From: Amaurobius ferox
Lineage: Eukaryota > Arthropoda > Arachnida > Araneae > Amaurobiidae
Length of the DNA stretch: 64,000 bases
Direction of reading: 5' to 3'
NCBI GenBank assembly: GCA_951213105.1
Contig: OX578137.1
Location: 76,049,104-76,113,103 of the forward strand
Part shown: in pieces, positions 1 through 12,600 of the stretch
Layout: the number at the start of each line of letters is the position of its first letter
Numbering within the stretch: the first letter of the stretch is position 1
Made by a program: the position numbers and the translations under genes
Notes under the pieces: generated by a model
The model's input: only the letters and a program-made list of their open reading frames with translations
What the model was told of the DNA's origin: nothing
The model's database searches: none

Positions 1-285
1 GGACTATTTTTTTAATTATCTTACAACAATGGTTATTATAATATTTCCTTTTTTGCATTGTCATGTTAAAATTTTTCTTTTTTATATATCTATATATAAT
101 ATGCTTGTTGCCATTCGGCAAATCATAATAATGTGCATAAATTACCCACACTCAAAATTATGTTGTTTTTTTCATTTTGTCTATTTTTTGTAACCATCTA
201 CAGTTTTTTTTCATTTCTGTTGTAAGGCTAATAAATTAACTTTTCCTTATATGCTGTAATTTATTACCGTTTTTTTTTTTTTAAG
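1..285 (+). other. GKAP1 intron, 3' end of an upstream intron
   Basis: AT-rich sequence with no coding signal. It ends in a long T tract and an AG at 284-285, a typical polypyrimidine tract and acceptor for the exon that starts at 286. The donor lies outside the window. Confidence 0.7.
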
Positions 286-448
286 GTTTATGATGCTTTG
301 CGAAAAGAATGTGATCAAAACAAATTGAATCAAAAGAAGAAAAAGAAAAACACCCAAAAGAAAGAAAAAGGGACAATGAGTTTAGACGAATTTCAAAATT
401 TAGGTGCTGCCCAGATCGATTCTGGTACTTTTCAAAAAAATCTTGCAG
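286..448 (+). CDS. GKAP1: GKAP1 exon A (first exon in the window)
   Basis: The acceptor is AG at 284-285 and the donor is CAG|GTAATG with GT at 449-450. The exon encodes a lysine-rich patch (KKKKKNTQKKEKG) followed by MSLDEFQNLG, which corresponds to the basic linker and the following VSLKDF-like segment of vertebrate GKAP1. It ends with one base of a split alanine codon completed by the next exon. A TTG-initiated open frame from 298 runs past the donor to 531, but the splice-site match and family alignment show that the part after 448 is intronic. Confidence 0.88.
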
Positions 449-2264
449 GTAATGATTTTCTATATAAAATCATTATTTATATAAATATTCTTTGCCCTTA
501 TGATTTAAATTTTTGTTTTTATTATTCATAAACTGTAATAACAAATGATATCTATTAATTGGTAATTCAAGCTGTGAATAGCCATGAAATTCAGTACAGA
601 TATACCTCATGTCCCATTACAGTAAACCTCTGTGATATTTTTAAAAATTTGAATTAATTGAAAGTTATATAAAGAAAAAAATGAAATTCTGCACATATTT
701 TTGCTGTTATTAAATCAATTTATTCCAGCAGATGATAATATAAAGAATTAGAAATACATTTTCTTTTTTGTGATTGCAAGTATTTTAATTTATTATTGAG
801 AGTTGGTGTCAATTTTAAGAAAGTTTAGCATTCCCCATTTGAATGATCCCCATGCACTTATTTAGGGCTTATTGGTCATTCAAGAGGTGAACCAAAGGTA
901 TATTGCATCAATGTTTGTTAAGCAAGTATGGCACAGCCATGTGTGCACCTAAACTGAGTTTGAAGACATATTTAGGTGCTCATTTAAGTTGTATTCTGCT
1001 TGCTATGCAGATGGGGCACAATCCCATATTTATTTGCACAGAGGACAACTATATCAGCAAGTTAAAAGCTTTTTTAAAAAGTGACCAAACTGATCACTAG
1101 ATGCATCTATAGGGTTCGTATTCCATTAAGAACTCTTTAAATCCACACTTTCTTTTTAAGGGCCTTTAAAATTCCTTATTTTTGCCCAAATATCCTTAAA
1201 AATTTTGCCGTTCCAATTCCAAAATGCAAAAGGAAACAGAACAGATGGCAGTCCAATTATTATTTCTTTTGTCCCAAAATCCATACTTCATTAGCTGGAT
1301 CAAAAGTAGAAAAGAAAGAGGCAAAATATCCTCTTTCACCTCTCCTGGAGAAAACAAAATAGAAAGAGATAGTTAAATAAATACAATAGTTGAATAGATA
1401 TAAGTTAGTTGAAATAAATATAAGATAGTTGGGGGAATAACAAAATATTTTGTGTTCTAATTATCTAAATATTATTTTTTCAATGAGTTCCTGGGAAAGG
1501 GTTATGATCCCCAAACACCCTCCTTGGTAACACCACTGTATAGAGAGATTTTATGTTTTCAATTGATTATTACATTGAAGTTTATTCTAAAATATTTTTT
1601 TTAATTAATAATGTATTAAACAATAAATAAAAAAGTGTGAGCATTTATTTATTCTTGTACAAAAAAAGTTAAATGTGTTTTGAGAACCAGTTACAGAAAA
1701 CAATTCTCTGTTTACTGAACTTCAACTTTTTCCATCTTCGATAAATAAAATACACTTTGTAAAAAAGATAAGGAAAACTTATCACAATATTTAAGCACAA
1801 ATAAAATAATAATGCAGCAAAAATAATATGCAGAATTATTATTTTATTTGTGCTTAAATGTGTTGCTCAAGTTTTCTCTTTTCCATTATATTTTTTAAGG
1901 TTGGTAGGTATGGAGACACAGTTTTAAATTACTGATGGGTCCTGAGATTTCAGAATTTTGTATACCCAATGACTGCCCTGGTATACAATAACTAATAACC
2001 TTTAGACTACATAGATTATGTAGTCTAAAGGTTATTGTATTTAACAAGTATTTTATCATAAATTTATTATGCACATTGAAAAATTAAGATCAAGTGCAGA
2101 ATTTTTATATATGTAAATGTTTGGCAAAGAAGACTTTGAATGAATTTTCATTGTTGCAAATGATAAAATTGTACATTTGTGGGCTATGAAACTGATACTA
2201 AATGTAGATTTACCTGCTACAAAACTGGTATAAATCTTAGTTTTACCTGATATTAATTTATGCA

Positions 2265-2335
<71 letters not shown>

Positions 2336-2679
2336 ATTCATATGAAAAAGAGGGGAAATGACCAAATGCAAGGCATAAAATGGTAGAGGGGGATGGCGAC
2401 CCCACTTTCCCGTTTAAAAGACTGCTTTTATGTCCGGGCAACACTCACGGTAAGTGTTGTAATCATACAGTGAGTGTTGCCCGGGCATAAAAGCAGTCTT
2501 TTAAACGGGAAAGTGGGGTCGCCATCCCCCTCTACCATTTTATGCCTTGCATTTGGTCATTTCCCCTCTTTTTCATATGAATCTTGTATGTTACTTTAGG
2601 AGAATGTGCTGCATTGCACCAACTTCTGGAGAAAAATTGGATAACTGTGAAATAATTTTATTTTAATATGTTTACTATG

Positions 2680-2723
<44 letters not shown>

Positions 2724-5700
2724 GTACTTGTATATTGGTGTTATTTGAAAAAATTTGTAATTTAAGAAGTGGCATAATTGGTATTTCAAATCCAAAAATG
2801 GTTACCTCAGATTAATATATCTTATAGACGTTGATTCATTTATCTGATAAGTATTTTTATTTGGAAAATAATATTGATATAAAGTAAAAGGCTTGAATGA
2901 GTAATCTATTAACTATTAAAAATGTTTAGCCATTAAAAATGCCTTAATTTTTGTTTTCAAAATTGAGTATGAACTCTGAGCTAGTTATTTAATAATGTCA
3001 TAACAGACTCATTTCTGGCCAAAATAATTTTGATTAGCTATTAAAATTTTTGTTACCATTTTATTGGATCCTAAATCATTATTACAAGGTATTAATAAAT
3101 TTATAGCCATATAAATTGCCTTTGTAGTTTATTTTAATATATTTGTTTAGCTTAACAGGCACAATTTTAATGATTTATTGCTGTATTGTTTTTATTAGCT
3201 AATAAACTATTAGAACTTGATGACTTTGAACTGCCAAGTAAACCTGTTCCTAGTGATGAACAAGATTTTTTTCATAAAATTGAAGAGGATGCTGAAAAAA
3301 TTATCACCAGAGAACAAAGACAAGAACATTATAAAGCTATCGATGTAAGGTTTTTAAGAATTGCTCTTTATTTATTGCTTTAATTATTTAATTGCTAGAT
3401 ATTTTTTATAAATTATAATTCCACAAGTTTTTCAAAAATAGAAAATCTGAATATAAATCCTTAATTTAATTCTGAAAAATTAATAAAGTGACAACATAAA
3501 GAATTGAAGTTTTCTATAGCTTAAGAATTTGAGAGTTTACAATGACAAATTTTGGAGACTGTACCTCGAAAGCACCAATGCTTCCTAATTTTAACGTATG
3601 CAGAATGTAAACAAAACAATTGTTAGGTGAGTTGTATAGGAATTGCTAAATTTTTTCATGCAAAATTATTTAGCTTTGGAATCTGGAATATCTATATAAA
3701 TAAAATTGAAAATCTGTCTATGTGTTTGTGTGTTTATCTCATCATCGCGGGAGAACAAACAGCTGCACCGAATTGAATAAAATTTTCGTGATAGACTTAG
3801 AATAGCCCCATTTAAAATTTAGTCCATATTTCAGATTTTTTTTAAGGCCAGGAGTTATCGAGATATTAATAAAAAAGGTACTATTAAACCTTCAATTGAG
3901 ATAGCATTATGCAAACGATATTTGTTCTGTAAAATTATTTTTAAAAAAAAGTGGTATAATGTTGCTAAGTAATGGAATTAAACCCAGTGAGTTTATATTT
4001 GAAATAAAAATATGTTGCTATGAAACGTGATTAAACTCAATGATTTATTACAGCAGTAAATGTAAGAAGCAGAATTAAACTCAATGAGTTATTATAGCAG
4101 TAAATCTTTTTTTTTTTTATTTAAATCTTAAAGAAATATATATAAATAAATGTTATTGGAATTGCATTTTTGATTGGATTGCAGACTTTGGGTTTAACGT
4201 GTATAGAAATTATTGATATTTTCAAACGAAAATATAAGTAGTACGGGTATATCTTCTAATACATGGGTATCATCTTCTAATCTGTAAGATTATACCCAAT
4301 CTATGAAAATATAAATTATTTCATCTGTTCATCTCTGTAACACTTGGCTATGAATTTGGCAGGATATTACCTTGGTGACATTTTTTTTAATGTTGTCAAA
4401 TTGCTAAAAATGTTGCCAAATTGATAAAAATGTCAACAAATGGATAAAAATTATGCCAAATCAATTAAATTAATTTCATTTTGAAAAGGGATAGTATTGT
4501 AATGATGTTTCAATTGCTTTCGACTGTCAATCCAACCATCCTACTTGACAACAGATTTGGCGACTTTTTAAAATGTAGCCAAATTTCTCAAATATCGCCA
4601 AATTAACGAAAATATCGTCAAATCAAAAAAACTGTTATCGAATTGATAAAAATGTCATCAAATCAATGAAATTAATTGCTTTTTGAAAGATAATAATATT
4701 GTAATGATGTTTCTGTAGCGTTAGTCTTGTAATCCAACTGTCCCACTTTCCGACAAATTTGGCGACTTTTTAACATGTTGTCAAAGTAATGAAAATGCTA
4801 CCGAATTGATAAAATGATACTAAATTAATGAAAATGATACCTAATTGATGAAAATCCAATATTTTTCAAAATTAAGTTCAATTTCCTTATTAACTCCTGT
4901 CTCTTTGTGGGAATTAAATAATAGTTTTTGTAAATTTGTTTACAAATGGGACTAGGATGTTTTTTCCTTCAGATCTGCCTGTGAAGATAGTTTTGTATAG
5001 CGAAAACAGATATTCTCATTTAATTTAATTATCTTTAAAATATGTACATTTTAATAAAATGTTTAGAATAACAATGTCATTTAAAATATTATAGGAATTT
5101 GCACATAATTGAAGTTTTAATTTCTTTATATTATATATTCCGTGTGAAGAACGGGTATATTGCTAGTAAGTGATATGAATGAAATATTTATTGATTTTGC
5201 ATTGAAAGGCAGACGATTTATATTTTGATTATGTCATTTGAATAAAGTTCATTTTGTTTAACTAGAATTGTCTTTTTCAGTGAAGTTTTAAGTTTTCAAG
5301 TATAATAAATTATTGTAGTACTGTAATAGTTGAAAAAATATCAACTCTGAATGTATCACATTTTAGAGATGTTTAAATAAAATTGTATTTCAATTGAAAA
5401 GTGTTTCATAATTAATGCTTTATGCATGATTCATCTTTCTTGTTTTTATTTTCTTTTGTATTATTTATTATTTGTATTTTCTCTTGTACTCTTATGTATG
5501 TGTTTATATAATTCTTGTTAGATCTATTTTCTTTTCTGGATAGATCTGATGAAGGGCATTTTGCACCTAAAAGCACTAAGACTTTTTATCTTGTATTTTA
5601 ACATCCCAAATTGTGATAATAAAGCTTCTATTTTTGTGCTTTTAATCCATTATAAATACATTTTGTTTAAAGTAAATTAGTTAAATATAAATATATTTCA

Positions 5701-8700
5701 GCCCCAGTTAGAATCGGCACGTCTTCTACAGTATCAAGAAGATTTGCGAAAGAAAGATGAGGAGATAGTTTTATTAAATGAACATGTAAAGAAACTCAAG
5801 GTATTATATTTCAATAAAATACCATTTATATATTGTCATAAGAAAATGTGCATGACCTAATTGTTCTTTTAAAGAATTCAAGGTGTGTAATCTAACTTAT
5901 GTGTACAAAAGTATGTTAAAATCATTCATATACTGTAAGATGGGAAATTCTGTGATTTTAAAACTGTATGTATATATATTCAAAATCAAGAGCATAACAT
6001 CTAAATTAATATAGTTCTGTTCTTATGTCACTTTCTATGAAGTAACCAGCCTCAAACAATATTTTGAATGCACTAATTTTAAAACTAGTTACATAAGTAA
6101 GTTGTATTTTTAAAGCATTTTATAGCCAAATTTTATTTTATAATACATAACTGAGTTAGCTTTTGTCCAATTACTCTAAAACTGCAGATTTATAACAGTA
6201 ATGCAGTTAAAAATAAGCATTATTGTTTCTCAAAGTAGACCAATGTTGGGCTGGAATAGTGCTTTAAGTAGCTCATAAACAAATCAAAAGTTTTATTGTC
6301 TTAGTCAAAGCTAAATAATATTTTATGCATGAATTTCGCATAAAATATTTTGATAAAAAAATACAAAGCATGCATTATGAGTTTATACATAAGTAATTTA
6401 ACCATGTTCTGTTGCTCTTTCTTTTGTGTGTGCTAAAGCATGTGTATGCATGTGTTCATCCCCAAAATTAGTATTTTATGAAAATGACAGGCTGTGAAAA
6501 AACAGGAAAATTAAGATCTCATATTTTTCTTAGGGTTTCCAGCATTACACTGATTCCAGTCCAAATGCATAATTCCACATACCCCAATAAATTCATTGTC
6601 TTTCCTAACGAAGTTTTAAGCTGATTATTAATTAAAGCAATTTTTTATAATTTTTTTAACTTATCTTCTGCAACAAGTATTGTAAAATATTTTAGAATAT
6701 TATTCAGAGGGGGGGGGGATTAATCAAACAATTTCATTATGAGTTTCTTTTAAATACATACAATATTTTATGAAATGAGAGAAAATGTACCCAGTTCCCC
6801 AATTTAAGATGTAAATCTCTGATTAATTGCATTAGATGTCACAGCAAATTCTCAATAACCAAAGAATGCTTTAACAGTATGCCCACATATAAAAATAAAT
6901 ATAGATTTAGAAACTAAATTTCCTCATATATATTTTTGTCACTTACTTTTTATATCTTTTATAGTATGGAAAGTTTTTTTTTAAATAGAGCTCTATCCAA
7001 AATCCAATTATATACATTTTCAGGGCTTTCGAAAAGCTACAAATTCTTGCTTATTGTTCAAAGCTAGCTCTTTTTGTTTTTGAGATATAAGCATGCAATC
7101 TTGAAAAATACAAAATTTTCAATCTCCAACTTGACAATACAATTACTCAAAAACTATAAGAACTTTTTTTTTCTTTTTCCCAATATAGATTTAGAAACTA
7201 AATATCTTAATATTTTGCTGCTTACTATTTATATCTATCTATTGTAGTTTTGAACATTTTCGAGTGAAAGTTAAAAAAATGAAAAACACTCACTCAAAGA
7301 GCTACTTAAAAAGTTCAAAATATTAAAATTATTTTTATATATTTGTAATCTGGATCCTATTTCTGATAAAACAAGAAAAATTATTTACATTTTTAACACT
7401 TTACAACAAAGTTGAAAAGTGTTTATGACTTTGTTCATTCTGTCTGTCTGTCCGTTAGCACGATAACTGCCGTAAAAATGACTTAATCAAAATGAAATTT
7501 TAGTATGTTGTTCAGACGGCCTGTAGGACCTATGGGAATATAAATGAATAATATCACCCAATTAGTTTTGGATTGAACCCGGGTTGAAAAAATGAAATAC
7601 ATTGAGCCCTATGGGACCTATTTTTCAAACATTTTTTAAGCGGATTTAAAATTCACAAATTTCTTCGAAAATTTTAGGTAATATTCAAATTGTTCCATAA
7701 AATATATAAAAAAAAATTCAGCGAAATATATTCAGTAGTTTTTAAATAAAAATTAAAATAATAAATTAAAATAATTTTAATTTTAAATAAAAATTAAAAT
7801 AATTTAAAATAATAATAACACCTCTTATATGAAGCGATCACGTGACCATGATATGAAAAGATCACGTGACCCACTTCAAAATGATATATGGCATCCATCT
7901 TGTCTCAAAATCGTGATTTTTAAAGTTCTTTTTAATTCATATTGAGTGTTGTATCCGTCCTAAAACCACTTTATTTTTGCTTAAATTCTGTGCATCTACA
8001 TACTGAAACAACGCAATTACAATATATTTGAGTTCAAATGCTCATCCAAATTTGATTATTTCTACAACGAAGCCTATTTTTCACCTATGTAAAATGTAAA
8101 CAGCAAAATATGTAGAATGAGTTGTTGTATTAGAATTGCTGTATTTCTTTAACACAAAATCATTTAGTTCATGGAGTCTGCATAGCTGATATGAATGAAA
8201 TATTCATTGATTTTACAAGGAGAAGGACGATTTTTTTCGATGAAGTTTTACGCATAGAGTTTAATTACTTGTAGCTCCATGGTCTTAATTTTTAAATAAA
8301 ATAAATTATTATAGTATTGTGATGAATGACATGAATGGGAAATTATTTATGAATGAAATGCTGCTTTTATAGAGAGAGCCAGGCATGTTATTTTTTCTAT
8401 GATGTCATTTGAATGAATTTCAGTTGTTTTCGATGAAGTTTTCAAATATAATAAATTATCGTAGTATTATGATAATTCTAAAATTATTACCGAGGAATGT
8501 ATCACATTTTAGAGATGTTTAAACCAGGCAATTTATATTTCAATGCCATCATTTGAATTAAGTTCATTTTTTTCGATGAAGGTTTAAGTATTCAAATATA
8601 ATAAATTAATGTAGTATTGTGATAAGTTTTAAAATATTACCGATAAATGTATTGCATTTTAAACATGTTTAAATAAAATTGCATTGAAGTTGGAAAGTGT

Positions 8701-9523
8701 TTCATAATCAATGCTTTAAGCATGATTGATCTTTCTTGTTATCTATTAGGTTTGGATGTATAAGCGTCCAAAGTGTTTACATTTTTCATAATGCTCCCTT
8801 TTTCCACCAGACAATCTCCAACCATAGATGTTATATATATCAAAACTAAAAAATTCTCAAAATGTATTTTAAAAGTTTAAAAACTTGCTGAAAAGGTCTC
8901 TTAACTAAACTGTAATTACATAAAATAATTCTGCATTACCAAAATATGGCACAACATCACTATTAAAAGGATCTTGTAATCAGCAATGTGGACAACATGG
9001 CATATTTCTAAACAAATCAAAATAATTTTTCCTCCATACTATTCTTATAGGATGATAAAAGTATTATACCAACTAACAAAACTAATATTTAATGAAATAT
9101 TGCATTCATTTAGAGGGAACAAAAAATATATTTTTTTAAATCACAATTATACTAATAATGTTCACACCTTTGTACATTCTACTAATTAAAAATATTTAAA
9201 TTTATTTTATTATAGAGATATTTTTATTGAAACCTTAATAAAATACCACTGTCTCTTAGAAATTTAATTTGATGGTCCACTTTTTATCTTCTATGACACT
9301 GATAATGTTGGTAAATTTAACACTCCATTTGGTGCACCACAGAATGTAATGCCATCAGGTGTGTTGTATCTCTCTTATACATGATTATTTCTGATCATGT
9401 ATCTTCATTTATGTCCTTTAAAATATAATAATGTATATATTTGTTATACCAGGATTCAACTTCCCTACAACTGAATTTTTCTACATCATTTTTTCTCTCT
9501 CTCTCTCTCTATCTATCTCTCTA

Positions 9524-9557
<34 letters not shown>

Positions 9558-9610
9558 ATACCAGGCTTCAACTTCCCTACAACTGAATTTTTCTACATTT
9601 TTTTTTTTTG

Positions 9611-9676
<66 letters not shown>

Positions 9677-12600
9677 GAGAAAAATTTTGATTAGAAATGT
9701 AAGTATTACAAATAATAAAAGAGATGAAATTACAATCATATAGCATATACAATTAATTTTCATTATATCTGATTCTGAAAGTAGTGCATTTTTATCAAAG
9801 GATCATGTTTTAATGAATAATTTGTGCGTATTGCAAATGAAGCTTGTGACTTCATCAGCAATCAATTCTTGAACCAATGTTTTCAAATATTCATTTTTTT
9901 ACTTTATTTCTGTTGCCTAATTCATAGCCTTTTATAATCGATGGAATAAAGTATTACAGTGTGCCATCTTCGAGTGTTTTGTGCACAATTATTGTATGTA
10001 CCTCAATTATTTTCAATTTCATCATCCATATTATCAAGATCTTCACTTTCTAATTTTTCATTTATATCATTAAGTAATATATTATAAACTATATGTAAAT
10101 CCTTAGAGATGCTTAGAACTAAATATTGTTTTTTATTCATATTTGTGAAGTGATAAATGCAATAAAAAATTCGGAATTCAACTATCTAGAAAGTAATATA
10201 TCAGTTAAAAAGAACAATGCAATCAGGTGTGTGTATATGCACTTTAACACAAACTGCTTTACTCTGCTCTATTTTAGGAAGGAAAATCACTTGAGTGACA
10301 TTCCTATGTAGCATGTGACCATACTAGTAGATACTATAAAGCTGAAGATTATCATCCTTTTTATTTTTAGTCAAAAGAAATTTCAGATTCATGTAACTAT
10401 CAGATACATGTGCACCAGGGTGCAAAATAAGTGATATTACATTATTAATCGAATCGTGATGAAAAATGTGTGTATGTTGCTATATAAAAGTTAATTCATA
10501 TTGCATTTTGTGAACAAATTGTATTTAAAAGTGTGCAGTTATGGCAACATGCTGAGTCTGCTGGTGCTTTCAAGAAAGAATATGTATGTTTTTTCAATAA
10601 TTTATATTCCTGTCTGTCTGATCGATTAAAAGATATACGTGAAAGCAAAGTATTTGCTGCTTCAAAGCTAATCTAATATTTGGTCAACCAATAAAGTAGA
10701 TTTAGAAAATTTGGGGGATGATGACGTGTCACACATGTATGATCATTTTTCGGAATTATTACTATTAAAGGAATTGAGAAAGACAATGTTCTTTCTGACT
10801 GGTTAGCAATAAAGACGTTTGGGTTTCTTAATCTCAGGTATCTTTCAAGACAAGATTTGTGGAAAAAAATTTACAAAGATCAATTTGGTCATATTGATCA
10901 TTTAATAAACATTTTATTGATTTTACCTATTTCTGATGCAGTTCTAGAAAGAGCGTTTTCACTTATGAAAAGAGTGAAAACTGATTACAGATCTAAATTA
11001 AATATTGAAACCTTGAATAACTTAATAAATAAATTGGCATCACATCTGATTTCAATTAGCAGAAACAACAAGCACACAACTATAATAGAAGGTCTTTATT
11101 TCACTGCCAACACTGATGATGAGCGTATTTACGCTCGAAAGCGCTCTGGCCTTTTTTAAATTTTGTACATCATATAGGAAGTGAAATAAAGACCTTCTAT
11201 TATAGTTGTGTGCTTGTTGTTTCTGCTACTTGAACAACTTGTTTAGAATTTCTATAACTGGAGAAAAACTTCAAATGCTTTCACCTGAGCCAGCAGTAAC
11301 AAAGTTTTTCAGTAAGAAACAATGACAAAAGAAAACCTGTTTCTTTGTCAAATGTTGAATAAGAATATAATTTCTCTTATTGCACCTTGTTGCACATAAA
11401 TAAGTAAATGAAATAAAAAAAAATCATGGTATATATATATATATTTCAAACCTGACATCTCAATATGCTTAGAGGTAAAAATTTTTAAGAAAAGCTTGTG
11501 AAATAATAGTTATGAACTGCTGGTCAAAATGTCAAAACTGCTACACAAATGAAATTTTGATTAGCCCTTTACTACTAAAAAATATTCCCTTATTTTGTAA
11601 TCCCTGATGTGCACCCAACAGAGTGTTAGATGTTCACAAACTGTCTATGCTATATTTCAAAACAATCTTTTTATATTAGAAAAATGGGCAATATCATCAA
11701 AAATGAACTTTACATTTTTGATGTTACCTGAAATCACTTTTACATGTTATTGTATAATAAAAAAATAAATAAATTCCTAGTTCTAAAATTTTTTTTTTCC
11801 AATTTGAATATAAATTATATACTTTTTATCATTTAATATTCATATCGTGATCTATAATGGATTACTGTTTTAACTATTTTGCTTTTAGGAGGAGTTAAAA
11901 AATGTTAAATCTAGAAATAAAAAACTATATGGAATTCTTGAAAGTGGTGAAAGTGAGTAATTTATATTTATTTTTTATGTAAGAAATTTAACTTCATTGT
12001 CACATTTTGCATAAATTATCCTGTATATAAAGCATGAGTTACGAACAACTGTAATTTTAGATTCTCAAATGTTTAGAAGTACTACTGCAGAAAATGAATA
12101 TAAAATTGCAAAATGTTACATTCTGTCACTTATTGCCTTTTATTTTAATATGTTGTATGAACTTTTCTTAAGTACATACATTCTTATATTTACAATTTTG
12201 CAAGGCACAAATTGTAAGATTTTTCACTCCAAGGAGTTGTCAGGTATACTTTTGCTTTTTCCTAAGTTTGTATCTAGTAACCTAATTGCATGCCCTATTT
12301 CATGTCTTAGAAACAAAAACATTAAAATTGGTTCTCCTTGAAATCTTACTCTATGCATATGATTTAATAAACAGATACAAACTTTAAGCATAAATATTTT
12401 TTGCAAATCTTTGTACTTTTAATTATCACATTCATATACCACATCATACTCCACATTCATATTTTGCTTATAACTTTGTCAGGTTTGGAAACTGGCATTA
12501 ACATCTTTTATTGATTATTTTGGCTCACTGAATTACAATACGTGAAGGAGACAGCGAAATTAAATGAAAAGAAAGAAGTATATTACAATGGACTTCCCTT

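Larger units (their letters stand above)
449..3198 (+). other. GKAP1 intron between exons A and B
   Basis: 2.75 kb, bounded by GTAATG and TTATTAG. It holds two short perfect hairpins (1790-1858 and 1994-2036), two AT microsatellites and the palindromic element at 2333-2585. A 65-codon open frame at 903-1100 has no family resemblance or splice support. I see nothing else. Confidence 0.75.
3345..5701 (+). other. GKAP1 intron between exons B and C
   Basis: 2.36 kb, from GTAAGG to TTTCAG. Almost all of it from about 3560 to 5444 is a Helentron-like element interrupted by a Helitron. The remaining 250 bp before exon C is plain AT-rich sequence. Confidence 0.75.
5801..11888 (+). other. GKAP1 intron between exons C and D
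   Basis: 6.1 kb. 5801-7394 is plain AT-rich intron with nothing recognisable apart from a G run at 6711-6718. The rest carries a Helentron-like element, a duplicated microsatellite block and a hAT transposase remnant, described separately. 11230-11888 holds nothing I can name. Confidence 0.7.

Noticed and set aside
903..1100. 65-codon open frame in the first intron as an extra GKAP1 exon
   Set aside because: No GKAP1 similarity. The flanking exons already join in frame, and the vertebrate protein has no room for it.
9525..9752. Open frames rich in IYIYIY and SLSLSL
   Set aside because: Pure microsatellite translation. The same applies to 2253-2444.
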